The notes under the pieces are model-generated. The model was not told the origin of the DNA. It ran no database searches and saw only the letters and a list, made by a program, of their open reading frames with translations. DNA of 7,181 nt, from NCBI GenBank assembly GCA_021813195.1, contig JAKALI010000203.1:1-7181 (forward strand). The letters are read 5' to 3'. Numbering within the stretch: the first letter of the stretch is position 1; each line of letters starts with the position of its first letter. This stretch comes from Pseudomonadota bacterium. GTDB taxonomy: Bacteria; Pseudomonadota; Alphaproteobacteria; Rhizobiales; Hyphomicrobiaceae. Of this stretch, positions 1-5,260 are shown piece by piece. The translations under genes were made by a program, and so were the position numbers.

Positions 1-641
1 ATTCCATTTACATTGACGAGATCATCCTCAACGGACTGGATGAAGCAGGCGTGTGGCTGAGGATGCTCATAGGCGGACGACGACACCTTCAGTTCGCCCG
101 TCTGGTAGTCGACGTAAAAGTGGCCTTGTCCTGGACCATCGATACCGTAGGCCCAGTGCAGGCCGGTGTTGAACCATTGCGGGGAGTTGGGAGCCGCCAT
201 CTGCATGGCCAGCATGTAGCGATGCTCATCGAAGAAGGCCTGAGCATCCTCTTCAGACGAGAAGTACCCGCCCTTCCAACCCCAATAGGTCCAAGTTCCC
301 GCAAGCCGGTCGAACACCTGCCGGGCGTCCGTCTCCCCACCGATCCGCTCGCCTTCGGGCAACAGGCGCAACGCGTCCTGATCGGCCACGGAGCGCCAGA
401 GCCAGGACGGCACGGCGTTCTCCTCCACCTTCTTTAATCGCCTCGGGACGCCGGCCTTGCGAAAATATTTCTGCGCGAGAATGTCGGCCGCCACCTGACT
501 CCAGTGCTCCGGGACCTCAAAGCCTTCGAGGCGAAATACGATCGAGCCGTCCGGATTTTTGATTTCGGAGGTGGCCCGGCGGAACGCGATCGTTGCGTAC
601 GGTGACTGGCCGGCCTTGGTGAAGCGGCGCGTGATCTTCAT
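1..641 (-). CDS. nrdJ: Class II (adenosylcobalamin-dependent) ribonucleotide reductase, N-terminal part, truncated by window edge
   Basis: This gene encodes the vitamin B12-dependent ribonucleotide reductase, which reduces ribonucleotides to deoxyribonucleotides for DNA synthesis using a cobalamin-generated thiyl radical and no oxygen. Reading the minus strand from the ATG at 641-639 gives 213 uninterrupted codons beginning MKITRRFTKAGQSPYATIAF, typical of the alphaproteobacterial NrdJ N-terminus. Other visible landmarks are a WTYWGWKGGYF stretch, NSPQWFNTGLHWAYG near residues 152-166, and QPHACFIQSV, where Cys199 should be the first of the redox-active cysteine pair. A purine-rich GGGGGGA (647-653) lies 5 bases before the ATG and serves as the ribosome binding site. 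The remainder, including the radical-site cysteine and C-terminal cysteines, is off the left edge; the family is usually well over 900 residues as I recall. The gene is divergent from the NDUFA12 gene and appears to have a leader of about 300 bases. The family call is from motif recognition and is very likely right. Confidence 0.95.
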   Translation of the reverse strand, partial: MKITRRFTKAGQSPYATIAFRRATSEIKNPDGSIVFRLEGFEVPEHWSQVAADILAQKYFRKAGVPRRLKKVEENAVPSWLWRSVADQDALRLLPEGERIGGETDARQVFDRLAGTWTYWGWKGGYFSSEEDAQAFFDEHRYMLAMQMAAPNSPQWFNTGLHWAYGIDGPGQGHFYVDYQTGELKVSSSAYEHPQPHACFIQSVEDDLVNVNG

Positions 642-768
642 CGAAATCCCCCCGGATTCTGGACTGCTGCTGCTCAACGCGAAGAAACGCGACAGGACGC
701 AACACACTCGACGAACCATGCTGGTGCAGGACGACGCACAGGCCTTTAGGCTCGGGCATCACGTGGAC

Positions 769-794
769 AGCTCGCCGCACGGGTCGTGCGAGCT
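769..794 (-). other. Bulged hairpin in the nrdJ leader
   Basis: The arms AGCTCG+CAC (769-774 and 778-780) and GTGCGAGCT (786-794) pair as a 9-base-pair stem, with a 3-base bulge (775-777) and a GGGTC loop (781-785). There is no T-run on either side, so it is not a standard intrinsic terminator. It lies about 130 bases before the nrdJ start. The pairing is seen directly; a role in nrdJ expression is only inferred. Confidence 0.4.
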
Positions 795-910
795 GAAGAC
801 CGCGAACACGCAACCCAGGGACTGCCGGATGAGCCACGAGACAAAGGTCGCTGCGGCGCGCTGGGCGGGAACAGACATGAGGCGCGCGGCCGCTGCCTTA
901 CGTTGGGCAA

Positions 911-941
911 GCTGTCACGATTCGATCACCGCTGTCACGAT
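911..941. repeat. Phased 11-base direct repeat, GCTGTCACGAT
   Basis: The 11-mer GCTGTCACGAT occurs exactly at 911-921 and again at 931-941, a period of 20 bases, about two helical turns. On the minus strand each copy contains GTGACA, which matches five of six bases of a -35 consensus. The second copy overlaps the weaker NrdR-like box. Exact repetition with helical phasing suggests a regulator binding site in front of nrdJ, but no known regulator can be named from the sequence. Confidence 0.5.
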
Positions 942-950
942 CTGTTGGGG
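935..950. promoter_or_regulatory. Weak second NrdR-box-like site
   Basis: The core CGATCTGTTG (938-947) matches seven of ten positions of the remembered NrdR core CwAtATaTwG and has CA at the expected left-flank positions. Its centre is 33 bases from that of the stronger box at 968-983. NrdR boxes normally occur as pairs about three helical turns (31-32 bases) apart, so the spacing is close but not exact. On its own this site would not be called. Confidence 0.3.
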
Positions 951-967
951 GTGGTAGATGCGACTGA

Positions 968-983
968 CCACTAGATGTAGTAG
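968..983. promoter_or_regulatory. NrdR box candidate upstream of nrdJ
   Basis: The 16 bases around CTAGATGTAG (971-980) match the NrdR operator consensus acaCwAtATaTwGtgt well: eight of ten core positions agree, with CA present on the left flank. ACTA/TAGT (970-973 and 978-981) forms a clean dyad. NrdR is the zinc/ATP-cone repressor of ribonucleotide reductase operons, and nrdJ is the gene reading away on the minus strand, so location supports the call. The distance to the nrdJ start is about 330 bases, longer than usual, which implies a long leader or an intervening promoter. The consensus is from memory. Confidence 0.5.
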
Positions 984-1040
984 TGTTGGCAAGTTGGGGA
1001 TTGACGGCGCGGTTAGACCAGATTCGGCGGGATTTTGTGC

Positions 1041-1127
1041 CGGGTTTCGGCGCGAGGGGTCATGTGGATTTTCAGGAGTTCGGCCGTGCGCGGGGCACAA
1101 AACGGGTTCGGCGCGGGCGTCATGTGG
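1041..1127. repeat. Imperfect direct repeat pair in the leader of the NDUFA12 gene
   Basis: The segment at 1041-1067 (starting CGGGTTTCGGCGCGAGG and ending GTCATGTGG) recurs at 1103-1127 with two single-base deletions and one substitution, an offset of 60-62 bases. A perfect 9-base inverted repeat, TTTTGTGCC at 1033-1041 and GGCACAAAA at 1094-1102, brackets the first unit. A further TTGTGCC is at 1143-1149. The repeats are non-coding and precede the NDUFA12 start by about 110 bases. Their origin (duplication or intergenic element) is unknown. Confidence 0.5.
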
Positions 1128-1239
1128 CTACAAGTGTGGCCGTTGTGCCGCGCCTCAAAGAGGCCATGTGTGGGGTGCCGCCTCTGGACAGGGCCGCGCG
1201 CCGCGCCTAGACGATGGCAGACGCGACGGCGAGGTGCCT

Positions 1240-1644
1240 ATGGGTCTATTAAGCGAGATTTTCAGTTGGTGGGGTGGGAACACCTGGGGCACGCGGCTCA
1301 CGACATGGCGACATGGCCGGCTGGTGGGCACCGATCAATTCGGTAACCGCTATTATGAGCAGAAATCCGGCGCTCCAGGGCCGCTTGGTAAACCGAGACG
1401 GTGGGTGACGTACCGCGATCTTTCGGAAGCCTCGCAAGTGCCGCCGGGATGGTATGGCTGGCTTCACCACACGGTCGACATACCGCCGCCGGCGGAGAGT
1501 TACACGGCGCGGCCCTGGGAAAAGGACCACGAGATGAACCCCACGGGCACCCCCCGCGCCCGCCGTCCGGCCGGATCGATCTTGAGCGCCTCGCCTCACC
1601 GCCCCAAAGCGACGCGAGATTACAAGCCCTGGCAGCCGCACTGA
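1240..1644 (+). CDS. NADH:ubiquinone oxidoreductase NDUFA12/B17.2-family accessory subunit
   Basis: This 134-residue protein belongs to the NDUFA12 (B17.2) family, a peripheral accessory subunit of respiratory complex I found in alphaproteobacteria and mitochondria, acting at the cytoplasmic side of the inner membrane in NADH-quinone electron transfer. Family features are visible in order: an N-terminal aromatic MGLLSEIFSWWGGNTWGT, the core GTDQFGNRYYE (residues 30-40), RRWVTY (53-58) and PPGWYGWLHHTVDIPP (68-83), and a basic, Pro-rich tail ending DYKPWQPH. The ATG at 1240 is chosen because GAGG (1231-1234) lies 5 bases upstream and family similarity begins at this methionine; the same frame is open back to 958 but the extra sequence is not family-like. 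DUF2155 follows after 88 bases on the same strand. Confidence 0.93.
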   Translation: MGLLSEIFSWWGGNTWGTRLTTWRHGRLVGTDQFGNRYYEQKSGAPGPLGKPRRWVTYRDLSEASQVPPGWYGWLHHTVDIPPPAESYTARPWEKDHEMNPTGTPRARRPAGSILSASPHRPKATRDYKPWQPH

Positions 1645-1732
1645 ATGCGGTGCGGTCCGTGCCCCGGGGTCACGCAAGCACCATGATTAGGATGCACCGT
1701 TCGGCGCTATCTAGACGTTTGGGCGCATTCAG

Positions 1733-2350
1733 ATGCGCAGACCGCGGAACACCAAAGTGACCGTCACGTTTGGACACTCCAACCGCATCGCAACCCGAAC
1801 CGTTTATGGTCGCCGACCCCAAATCGGAGGGTGGTTTGGTGCAATCTGGGCGTTAGCGCCGAGTGTGCTTGCCGCGTCGCTCACCATCACGCTGACGTCT
1901 TCTGCGGCGGTGGCTCAGCGGCTCGAAAATCGGGTGGCGGTTTTTGCCGCCCTCGACAAGGTGACTGCGACGATCAAGCGGCTGGCAGTCCCTCTCAACG
2001 AGACCGTCGAGTACGGGGCGCTTAAAGTTACGCCGCGAGTTTGCTATTCGCGCCCGCCAACGGAAGCACCCAAAACCACCTCATTCGTCGAAGTCGATGA
2101 GGTGCAACTCGATGGGCAGCAAAAGCGGATCTTTTCCGGGTGGATGTTTGCCGAAAGCCCAGGCCTCAACGCCGTCGAGCATCCGGTATTCGACGTCTGG
2201 CTGACGGGTTGCGAACAGCCAGTGGACCCGGCGGCTGCGAGAACGGCTGTGGCGCCCTCCGCCGGCACGATCGAACCTGGTACGGATGCGGCAGTCGACG
2301 GCACCCCAGCAAGTGAGGAGGAGATTCCTCGCCGCCGCGTGCGCCGCTAA
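1733..2350 (+). CDS. DUF2155 domain-containing exported protein
   Basis: This 205-residue protein has an unknown biochemical role. It matches the alphaproteobacterial DUF2155 family: N-R-x-A-x-F-x-A-L-D-K-V-T-A near residues 66-79, GALKVTPRVCYSRPPTEAP at 95-113, and SGWMFAESPGLNAVEHPVFDVW at 135-156, closing with a cysteine at 160. Cys104 and Cys160 could form a disulfide if the protein is periplasmic. A signal-peptide-like hydrophobic stretch covers about residues 35-58 and ends in Ala-Val-Ala before Gln62, a plausible signal peptidase I site. The positively charged part before it is about 30 residues, longer than usual, so the true start may be the GTG at 1757; neither candidate has a clear Shine-Dalgarno sequence. 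The tail after 161 is Ala/Pro/Glu-rich and ends with Arg clusters. It commonly neighbours NDUFA12 in alphaproteobacteria, as here. Confidence 0.88.
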   Translation: MRRPRNTKVTVTFGHSNRIATRTVYGRRPQIGGWFGAIWALAPSVLAASLTITLTSSAAVAQRLENRVAVFAALDKVTATIKRLAVPLNETVEYGALKVTPRVCYSRPPTEAPKTTSFVEVDEVQLDGQQKRIFSGWMFAESPGLNAVEHPVFDVWLTGCEQPVDPAAARTAVAPSAGTIEPGTDAAVDGTPASEEEIPRRRVRR

Positions 2351-2607
2351 TCGCAGACTGCTGCCGGCCTGCCGGCTAGGGACCTCGACATCTTCAGGCC
2401 GCCAATGCGCCGCGCCCGAGCCTCTTGCACTTGCGCTTCCAATCCGTCATAAGCCGCCCATCTCACACGCGGGTTGATCGCGCCCGGCGGATTGAAAGCC
2501 CCGCCAGACGCTCCGGTGGACGTCCTGCAACGAGCCTCCACAAGGAAGCCGTTGGTGGTGTCTTCACAAGCGGCCCGCGGAGGACCAACCGGAAAAGGAT
2601 CAAACCG
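2351..2607 (+). other. rpsB leader / intergenic region
   Basis: These 257 bases contain no recognisable gene. Directly after the DUF2155 stop, CTGCCGGC is repeated in tandem (2361-2376), allowing a short GCCGG/CCGGC hairpin without a T-run. A weak sigma-70-like pair, TTGCAC (2425-2430) and CATAAG (2448-2453) with a 17-base spacer, could drive rpsB. S2 synthesis is autoregulated through the rpsB leader in other proteobacteria; nothing here proves that for this sequence. Confidence 0.4.
2425..2453 (+). promoter_or_regulatory. Weak candidate rpsB promoter
   Basis: TTGCAC and CATAAG are separated by 17 bases. They match the sigma-70 consensus at three of six and four of six positions, with TTG conserved in the -35. 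The position about 150 bases before rpsB is reasonable for a ribosomal-protein operon with a leader. The match is too weak to be certain. Confidence 0.25.
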
Positions 2608-3594
2608 ATGGCGCTACCCGCGTTCAACATGCGTCAGCTGCTGGAAGCTGGCGTGCACTTCGGCCACCAGGCTCACCGCTGGAACCCCAAAATGGCGGGG
2701 TTTATCTATGGCGCACGAAACAACATTCATATCCTCGATCTGACCCAGACTGTGCCGATGCTGCATCAGGCTCTGGTTAAGATTTCCGACACGGTTGCTG
2801 AAGGTGGCCGCGTTCTGTTCGTGGCGACCAAGCGACAGGCCTCCGAGGGAATTGCCGAGGCGGCCAAGCGGTCGGCCCAGTATTTCGTCAATCATCGCTG
2901 GCTTGGTGGCACGCTGACAAACTGGAAGACCGTGTCGCAATCGATCCGTCGCTTGCGCCAGCTGGATGATATCCTCGCCGATCCCCAGGGCCGCACCAAA
3001 AAGGAAATCCTGAACATCCAACGCGAGCGCGATAAGCTTAACCAGGCGCTGGGCGGCATCAAGGACATGGGTGGCGTGCCGGACCTCTTGTTCGTGATCG
3101 ACACGAACAAAGAAAAGATTGCGATCGAGGAAGCCCGCAAACTCGGCATCCCGATTGTTGCCATTGTGGATACGAACTGTGACCCGGATGGTATCGATTT
3201 TCCGGTGCCCGGAAATGATGACGCCGGGCGCGCCATCACCCTCTACTGTGATCTCGTCGCCCGCGCCGCGCTCGATGGCCTGGAGCGTGCCCAGCAGGCT
3301 GCCGGCGTCGATATCGGTGCGCTGGCGGAGCCGCCGGCCGAATTGCTGCCCGTCAAGTTCAAGGGTATCGACGCGCCGCGCGGGGAAGCCGACGATTTGA
3401 AGCGGATCTCCGGCATCACGCCCAAGATCGAGCAGCGCCTCAACGATGCGGGCGTCTTCCATTTCTGGCAGATCGCCGACCTGGATCCCGACAACATGGC
3501 CGCGCTCGATTTGCAGTTACGCTTGAACGGCCAGATCGAAAAGGACGGGTGGATCGCGCAAGCCAAGAAGCTCGTCGACGCGGAAGCCGCATAA
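2608..3594 (+). CDS. rpsB: 30S ribosomal protein S2, long form with C-terminal helix-hairpin-helix-like extension
   Basis: This is ribosomal protein S2 of the small subunit, which binds 16S rRNA near the head and body together with S1. The 328-residue product starts [20 protein letters not shown], with further signature segments [19 protein letters not shown] (24-42), [15 protein letters not shown] (94-108), [21 protein letters not shown] (149-169) and [20 protein letters not shown] (186-205). S2 is usually about 240-260 residues. Here about 75 extra residues follow, with a helix-hairpin-helix-like stretch ([21 protein letters not shown], 264-284) and FWQIADL. The ATG at 2608 is preceded 8 bases upstream by AAGGA (2595-2599); the frame is open further upstream but the family N-terminus begins here. 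tsf follows after 115 bases, the classic order. Confidence 0.98.
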   Translation: MALPAFNMRQLLEAGVHFGHQAHRWNPKMAGFIYGARNNIHILDLTQTVPMLHQALVKISDTVAEGGRVLFVATKRQASEGIAEAAKRSAQYFVNHRWLGGTLTNWKTVSQSIRRLRQLDDILADPQGRTKKEILNIQRERDKLNQALGGIKDMGGVPDLLFVIDTNKEKIAIEEARKLGIPIVAIVDTNCDPDGIDFPVPGNDDAGRAITLYCDLVARAALDGLERAQQAAGVDIGALAEPPAELLPVKFKGIDAPRGEADDLKRISGITPKIEQRLNDAGVFHFWQIADLDPDNMAALDLQLRLNGQIEKDGWIAQAKKLVDAEAA

Positions 3595-3644
3595 AACGTT
3601 AAAACCAAGCAGCAGGGCGCCGAAGATCTCGGGCCGGGAAATTC

Positions 3645-3659
3645 CGCCCCAGTGGGGCG
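3645..3659 (+). other. GC hairpin between rpsB and tsf
   Basis: CGCCCC (3645-3650) and GGGGCG (3654-3659) form a perfect 6-base-pair stem around an AGT loop, 50 bases after the rpsB stop and 50 bases before the tsf start. No T-run follows, so it is not a canonical terminator. It could act as an attenuator or an RNA-stability element setting the S2 to EF-Ts ratio. The structure is seen; the role is inferred. Confidence 0.45.
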
Positions 3660-3709
3660 CTCTGCATCGCCAACTCTCGAATTGACCTGTGTCCGTCAAG
3701 GAGCCCAAC

Positions 3710-4654
3710 ATGAGCAATATCACCGCCGCAATGGTGAAGGATCTGCGCGAGCGGACCGGCGCCGGCATGATGGACTGCAAGACGGCGCTGACCGAAACGG
3801 GCGGCGACATGGAAGCCGCCATCGAATGGCTGCGCAAGAAGGGTCTCTCGAAGGCCGCTAAGAAGTCGGATCGCATAGCCGCGCAGGGACTGATCGGCGT
3901 CATTTCCAACGGCACCAGCGGCGCCGTTGTCGAAGTCAATTCCGAAACGGACTTCGTGGCGCGCAACGATCAGTTCCAGGACATGGTCCGCAAGATCACC
4001 GCTCTGGCGCCAGCTGCCAACGGTGATCTGGCCAAACTCCTGGCCGCGACCTACCCAGGCTCGTCAAACACGGTCGAGAGCACGATCAAGGACGCAATTG
4101 CCACGATTGGCGAAAATATGGGCTTGCGCCGCACGGCTGCGCTGTCCGTCAACCAGGGCGCGGTTGCCGCTTACGTCCACAACAAGGCGGCGGACGGTTT
4201 GGGCAAGATCGGTGTCCTCGTTGCGCTGGAAAGCTCGGGTGATCAAGAAAAGCTCACCGAACTGGGCCGACAGATTGCCATGCACGTGGCCGCCGCAAGC
4301 CCGCTGGCGGTGACGCCTGAGGATCTAGATCCCGCTGCGATCGAGAAGGAGCGGGCTTTCTATACCGAGCAGGCGCTGGCGTCGGGCAAACCCAAAGACA
4401 TCGTCGACAAAATGGTGGAGGGACGGCTACGCAAGGAATTTTTCCAGCAGGTCTGCCTGATGAGCCAGGTCTTCGTACTGGATGGCAAGGCCAGCGTTGC
4501 GGAAGCCGTGAAAGCCGCCGAGAAGGACGTCGGAGCGCCGATTACGGTCAAGGGCTTCGTGCGCTATGCGCTGGGCGAAGGCATCGAGAAGAAGGAAGAA
4601 GACTTCGCAGCCGAGGTTGCCAAAACCGTCGGGGCGGCGCGCGGACAGGGCTGA
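3710..4654 (+). CDS. tsf: Translation elongation factor Ts
   Basis: EF-Ts is the cytoplasmic guanine nucleotide exchange factor that regenerates EF-Tu-GTP from EF-Tu-GDP during translation elongation. The 314-residue product is of normal family length. It begins with the UBA-like N-terminal domain, where RTGAGMMDCKTAL (15-27) is the family signature, and then has EVNSETDFVARND (75-87), in which TDFV contacts EF-Tu. The two-subdomain core continues to the basic, Gly-containing C-terminus. The ATG at 3710 is chosen because AAGGAG (3698-3703) sits 6 bases upstream; a GTG at 3689 would add seven residues with no family support. It forms the rpsB-tsf pair with the gene before it. The usual next genes pyrH and frr are not present downstream in this window. 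Confidence 0.98.
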   Translation: MSNITAAMVKDLRERTGAGMMDCKTALTETGGDMEAAIEWLRKKGLSKAAKKSDRIAAQGLIGVISNGTSGAVVEVNSETDFVARNDQFQDMVRKITALAPAANGDLAKLLAATYPGSSNTVESTIKDAIATIGENMGLRRTAALSVNQGAVAAYVHNKAADGLGKIGVLVALESSGDQEKLTELGRQIAMHVAAASPLAVTPEDLDPAAIEKERAFYTEQALASGKPKDIVDKMVEGRLRKEFFQQVCLMSQVFVLDGKASVAEAVKAAEKDVGAPITVKGFVRYALGEGIEKKEEDFAAEVAKTVGAARGQG

Positions 4655-4709
4655 GACCGGGGCGGCCTGCCAGGGTCCAATTCGTAGACGGACGGCCACG
4701 AGAGGCGCA

Positions 4710-4740
4710 CCGAGACACCCTCGCGGTTCGGTCTCGGCTT
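4710..4740 (+). terminator. Possible terminator hairpin after tsf
   Basis: CCGAGAC (4710-4716) pairs perfectly with GTCTCGG (4731-4737); the stem can continue inward with ACC and GGT around a CTCGC loop. Three T follow a single C. The stem is moderate and the T-run short, so termination would be incomplete or helped by Rho or the next hairpin. It lies 56 bases after the tsf stop. Confidence 0.4.
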
Positions 4741-4751
4741 TGGGACAAGCG

Positions 4752-4783
4752 GGGGCCGGTTCACTGCCTGTGAACCTGGCCCC
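4752..4783 (+). terminator. Strong 13-base-pair stem-loop after tsf, terminator-like without T-run
   Basis: GGGGCC+GGTTCAC (4752-4764) pairs fully with GTGAACC+GGCCCC (4770-4783), interrupted by one bulged T (4777), around a TGCCT loop. This is the most stable hairpin I found in the window. The bases after it (TGTGTATG) contain no T-run. It may protect the tsf transcript 3' end from exonucleases, or act as part of a tandem terminator with the preceding hairpin. Confidence 0.5.
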
Positions 4784-4967
4784 TGTGTATGTAAAGCGCA
4801 GGGCGCTCGGGCGCCGACACTGGCCGAAATTCTGCCCCTTCAAGCGCTCGTTGGCGAGGCGCACCGCTGAGGCTCAAGCCGGATCGCGCGGTCGGCGCGG
4901 TTGCCTCTCGACGCGGCGGTGCGGGTGGAAGGCTGGACTTGAACGGGTTGATCGGCCGCCCGGAAGC

Positions 4968-4994
4968 GCCGGATTTGTCGGCAAAGCCTTTTTT
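4968..4994 (+). terminator. Weak stem followed by six T
   Basis: GCCG (4968-4971) and CGGC (4979-4982), or GGC/GCC immediately before the T-run, give only 3-4 base-pair stems. Six consecutive T at 4989-4994 follow. The T-run is unusual in this GC-rich region but the stem is too short for a confident intrinsic terminator. Confidence 0.2.
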
Positions 4995-5078
4995 GTGTCG
5001 CACTGCGTCCCCAAATGTCAGGCAAACAGCGTTGATCGGCTCTTCCCGCGAAGCAGGCATCCAGCGGGGGCGCGAAAC

Positions 5079-5107
5079 GCGTAGATTTCTGTTAGAATAA
5101 TCTGCGC
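5079..5107 (+). promoter_or_regulatory. AT-rich dyad / hairpin ahead of clpS, with a -10-like TAGAAT
   Basis: GCGTAGAT (5079-5086) pairs with ATCTGCGC (5100-5107) allowing one G-U pair, and TTCT (5087-5090) pairs with AGAA (5094-5097) around GTT, giving a 12-base-pair stem with a two-base bulge. The right part contains TAGAAT (5094-5099 region: AGAATA; T at 5093), resembling a -10 box, but no good -35 is visible 17 bases upstream. It may be either an operator over a promoter or a 5'-UTR hairpin. Confidence 0.4.
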
Positions 5108-5124
5108 TGGCGGTAAGCCGGAGG
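5107..5124 (+). promoter_or_regulatory. Hairpin overlapping a strong Shine-Dalgarno sequence in the clpS leader
   Basis: CTGGC (5107-5111) can pair with GCCGG (5117-5121) around GGTAA, with one G-U pair. The right arm covers the first bases of GGAGG (5120-5124), the best Shine-Dalgarno sequence in this region. A TTG codon in frame with clpS begins 4 bases later at 5129. This geometry would allow the ribosome binding site to be masked. Confidence 0.4.
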
Positions 5125-5260
5125 AAGATTGATCAACTCGGGAAGTCGGGCCGTGAGGATCGTCACGACAGTCACACGATTGTTAGAGAGTGGGCGGCAG
5201 GAGACCGCTTTGGTGTCTTGGTTGAGCAACTCGACCGCACGTCCTCTTCAAGCTCAGGTC

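Larger units (their letters stand above)
642..1239. other. Divergent intergenic region between nrdJ and the NDUFA12 gene
   Basis: No convincing gene lies in these roughly 600 bases. Open frames on both strands have no recognisable protein content, and the frame upstream of the NDUFA12 start is open by chance, with Gly/Arg/Cys-rich residues. The region holds, in order, a bulged hairpin (769-794), an 11-base direct repeat (911-921 and 931-941), two NrdR-box-like palindromes (935-950 and 968-983), and an imperfect direct repeat pair (1041-1067 and 1103-1127). I searched the minus-strand leader for the cobalamin riboswitch core and B12 box by eye and did not find them. Promoters for both flanking genes must lie here, but no strong sigma-70 -35/-10 pair stands out. 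Confidence 0.7.
4655..5260. other. Gene-free region between tsf and clpS
   Basis: About 600 bases with no recognisable coding sequence on either strand. An open frame overlapping the tsf end (4566-5084) encodes only Arg-rich, family-less residues and is discounted. The region holds hairpins after tsf (4710-4737 and 4752-4783), a small GGCGC/GCGCC stem (4802-4815), a short stem followed by six T (4968-4994), and the structured clpS leader (5079-5124). If clpS really starts at the TTG at 5129, the final 132 bases are coding. Confidence 0.6.

Noticed and set aside
51..437. Plus-strand open frame of 128 codons at the left end
   Set aside because: It lies antisense to the clear nrdJ reading on the minus strand, where conserved NrdJ motifs are found; its own translation resembles no family.
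517..837. Minus-strand open frame of 106 codons overlapping the nrdJ start
   Set aside because: It overlaps nrdJ in a different frame and extends into the leader; composition is Arg/Pro/His-rich with no recognisable motif and no good start context.
642..957. Cobalamin riboswitch in the nrdJ leader
   Set aside because: Expected for a B12 enzyme, but the minus-strand leader shows neither a B12 box nor the conserved riboswitch core by eye.
958..1239. N-terminal extension of the NDUFA12 protein by 94 residues
   Set aside because: The frame is open, but the residues are not family-like, contain the non-coding repeat pair, and the ATG at 1240 has a good ribosome binding site and the family N-terminus.
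2347..2541. Minus-strand 64-codon frame between DUF2155 and rpsB
   Set aside because: I considered a remnant of aat or another small gene because aat is often near DUF2155, but found no matching motif; it also overlaps the DUF2155 stop.
2614..3462. 282-codon antisense frame within rpsB
   Set aside because: It is a shadow of codon bias in a highly conserved ribosomal protein gene and shows no family motif of its own.
4566..5084. 172-codon plus-strand frame starting inside tsf and covering the intergenic gap
   Set aside because: It begins in another frame inside tsf, is extremely Arg-rich with no motif, and runs through the stable hairpins at 4710-4783.
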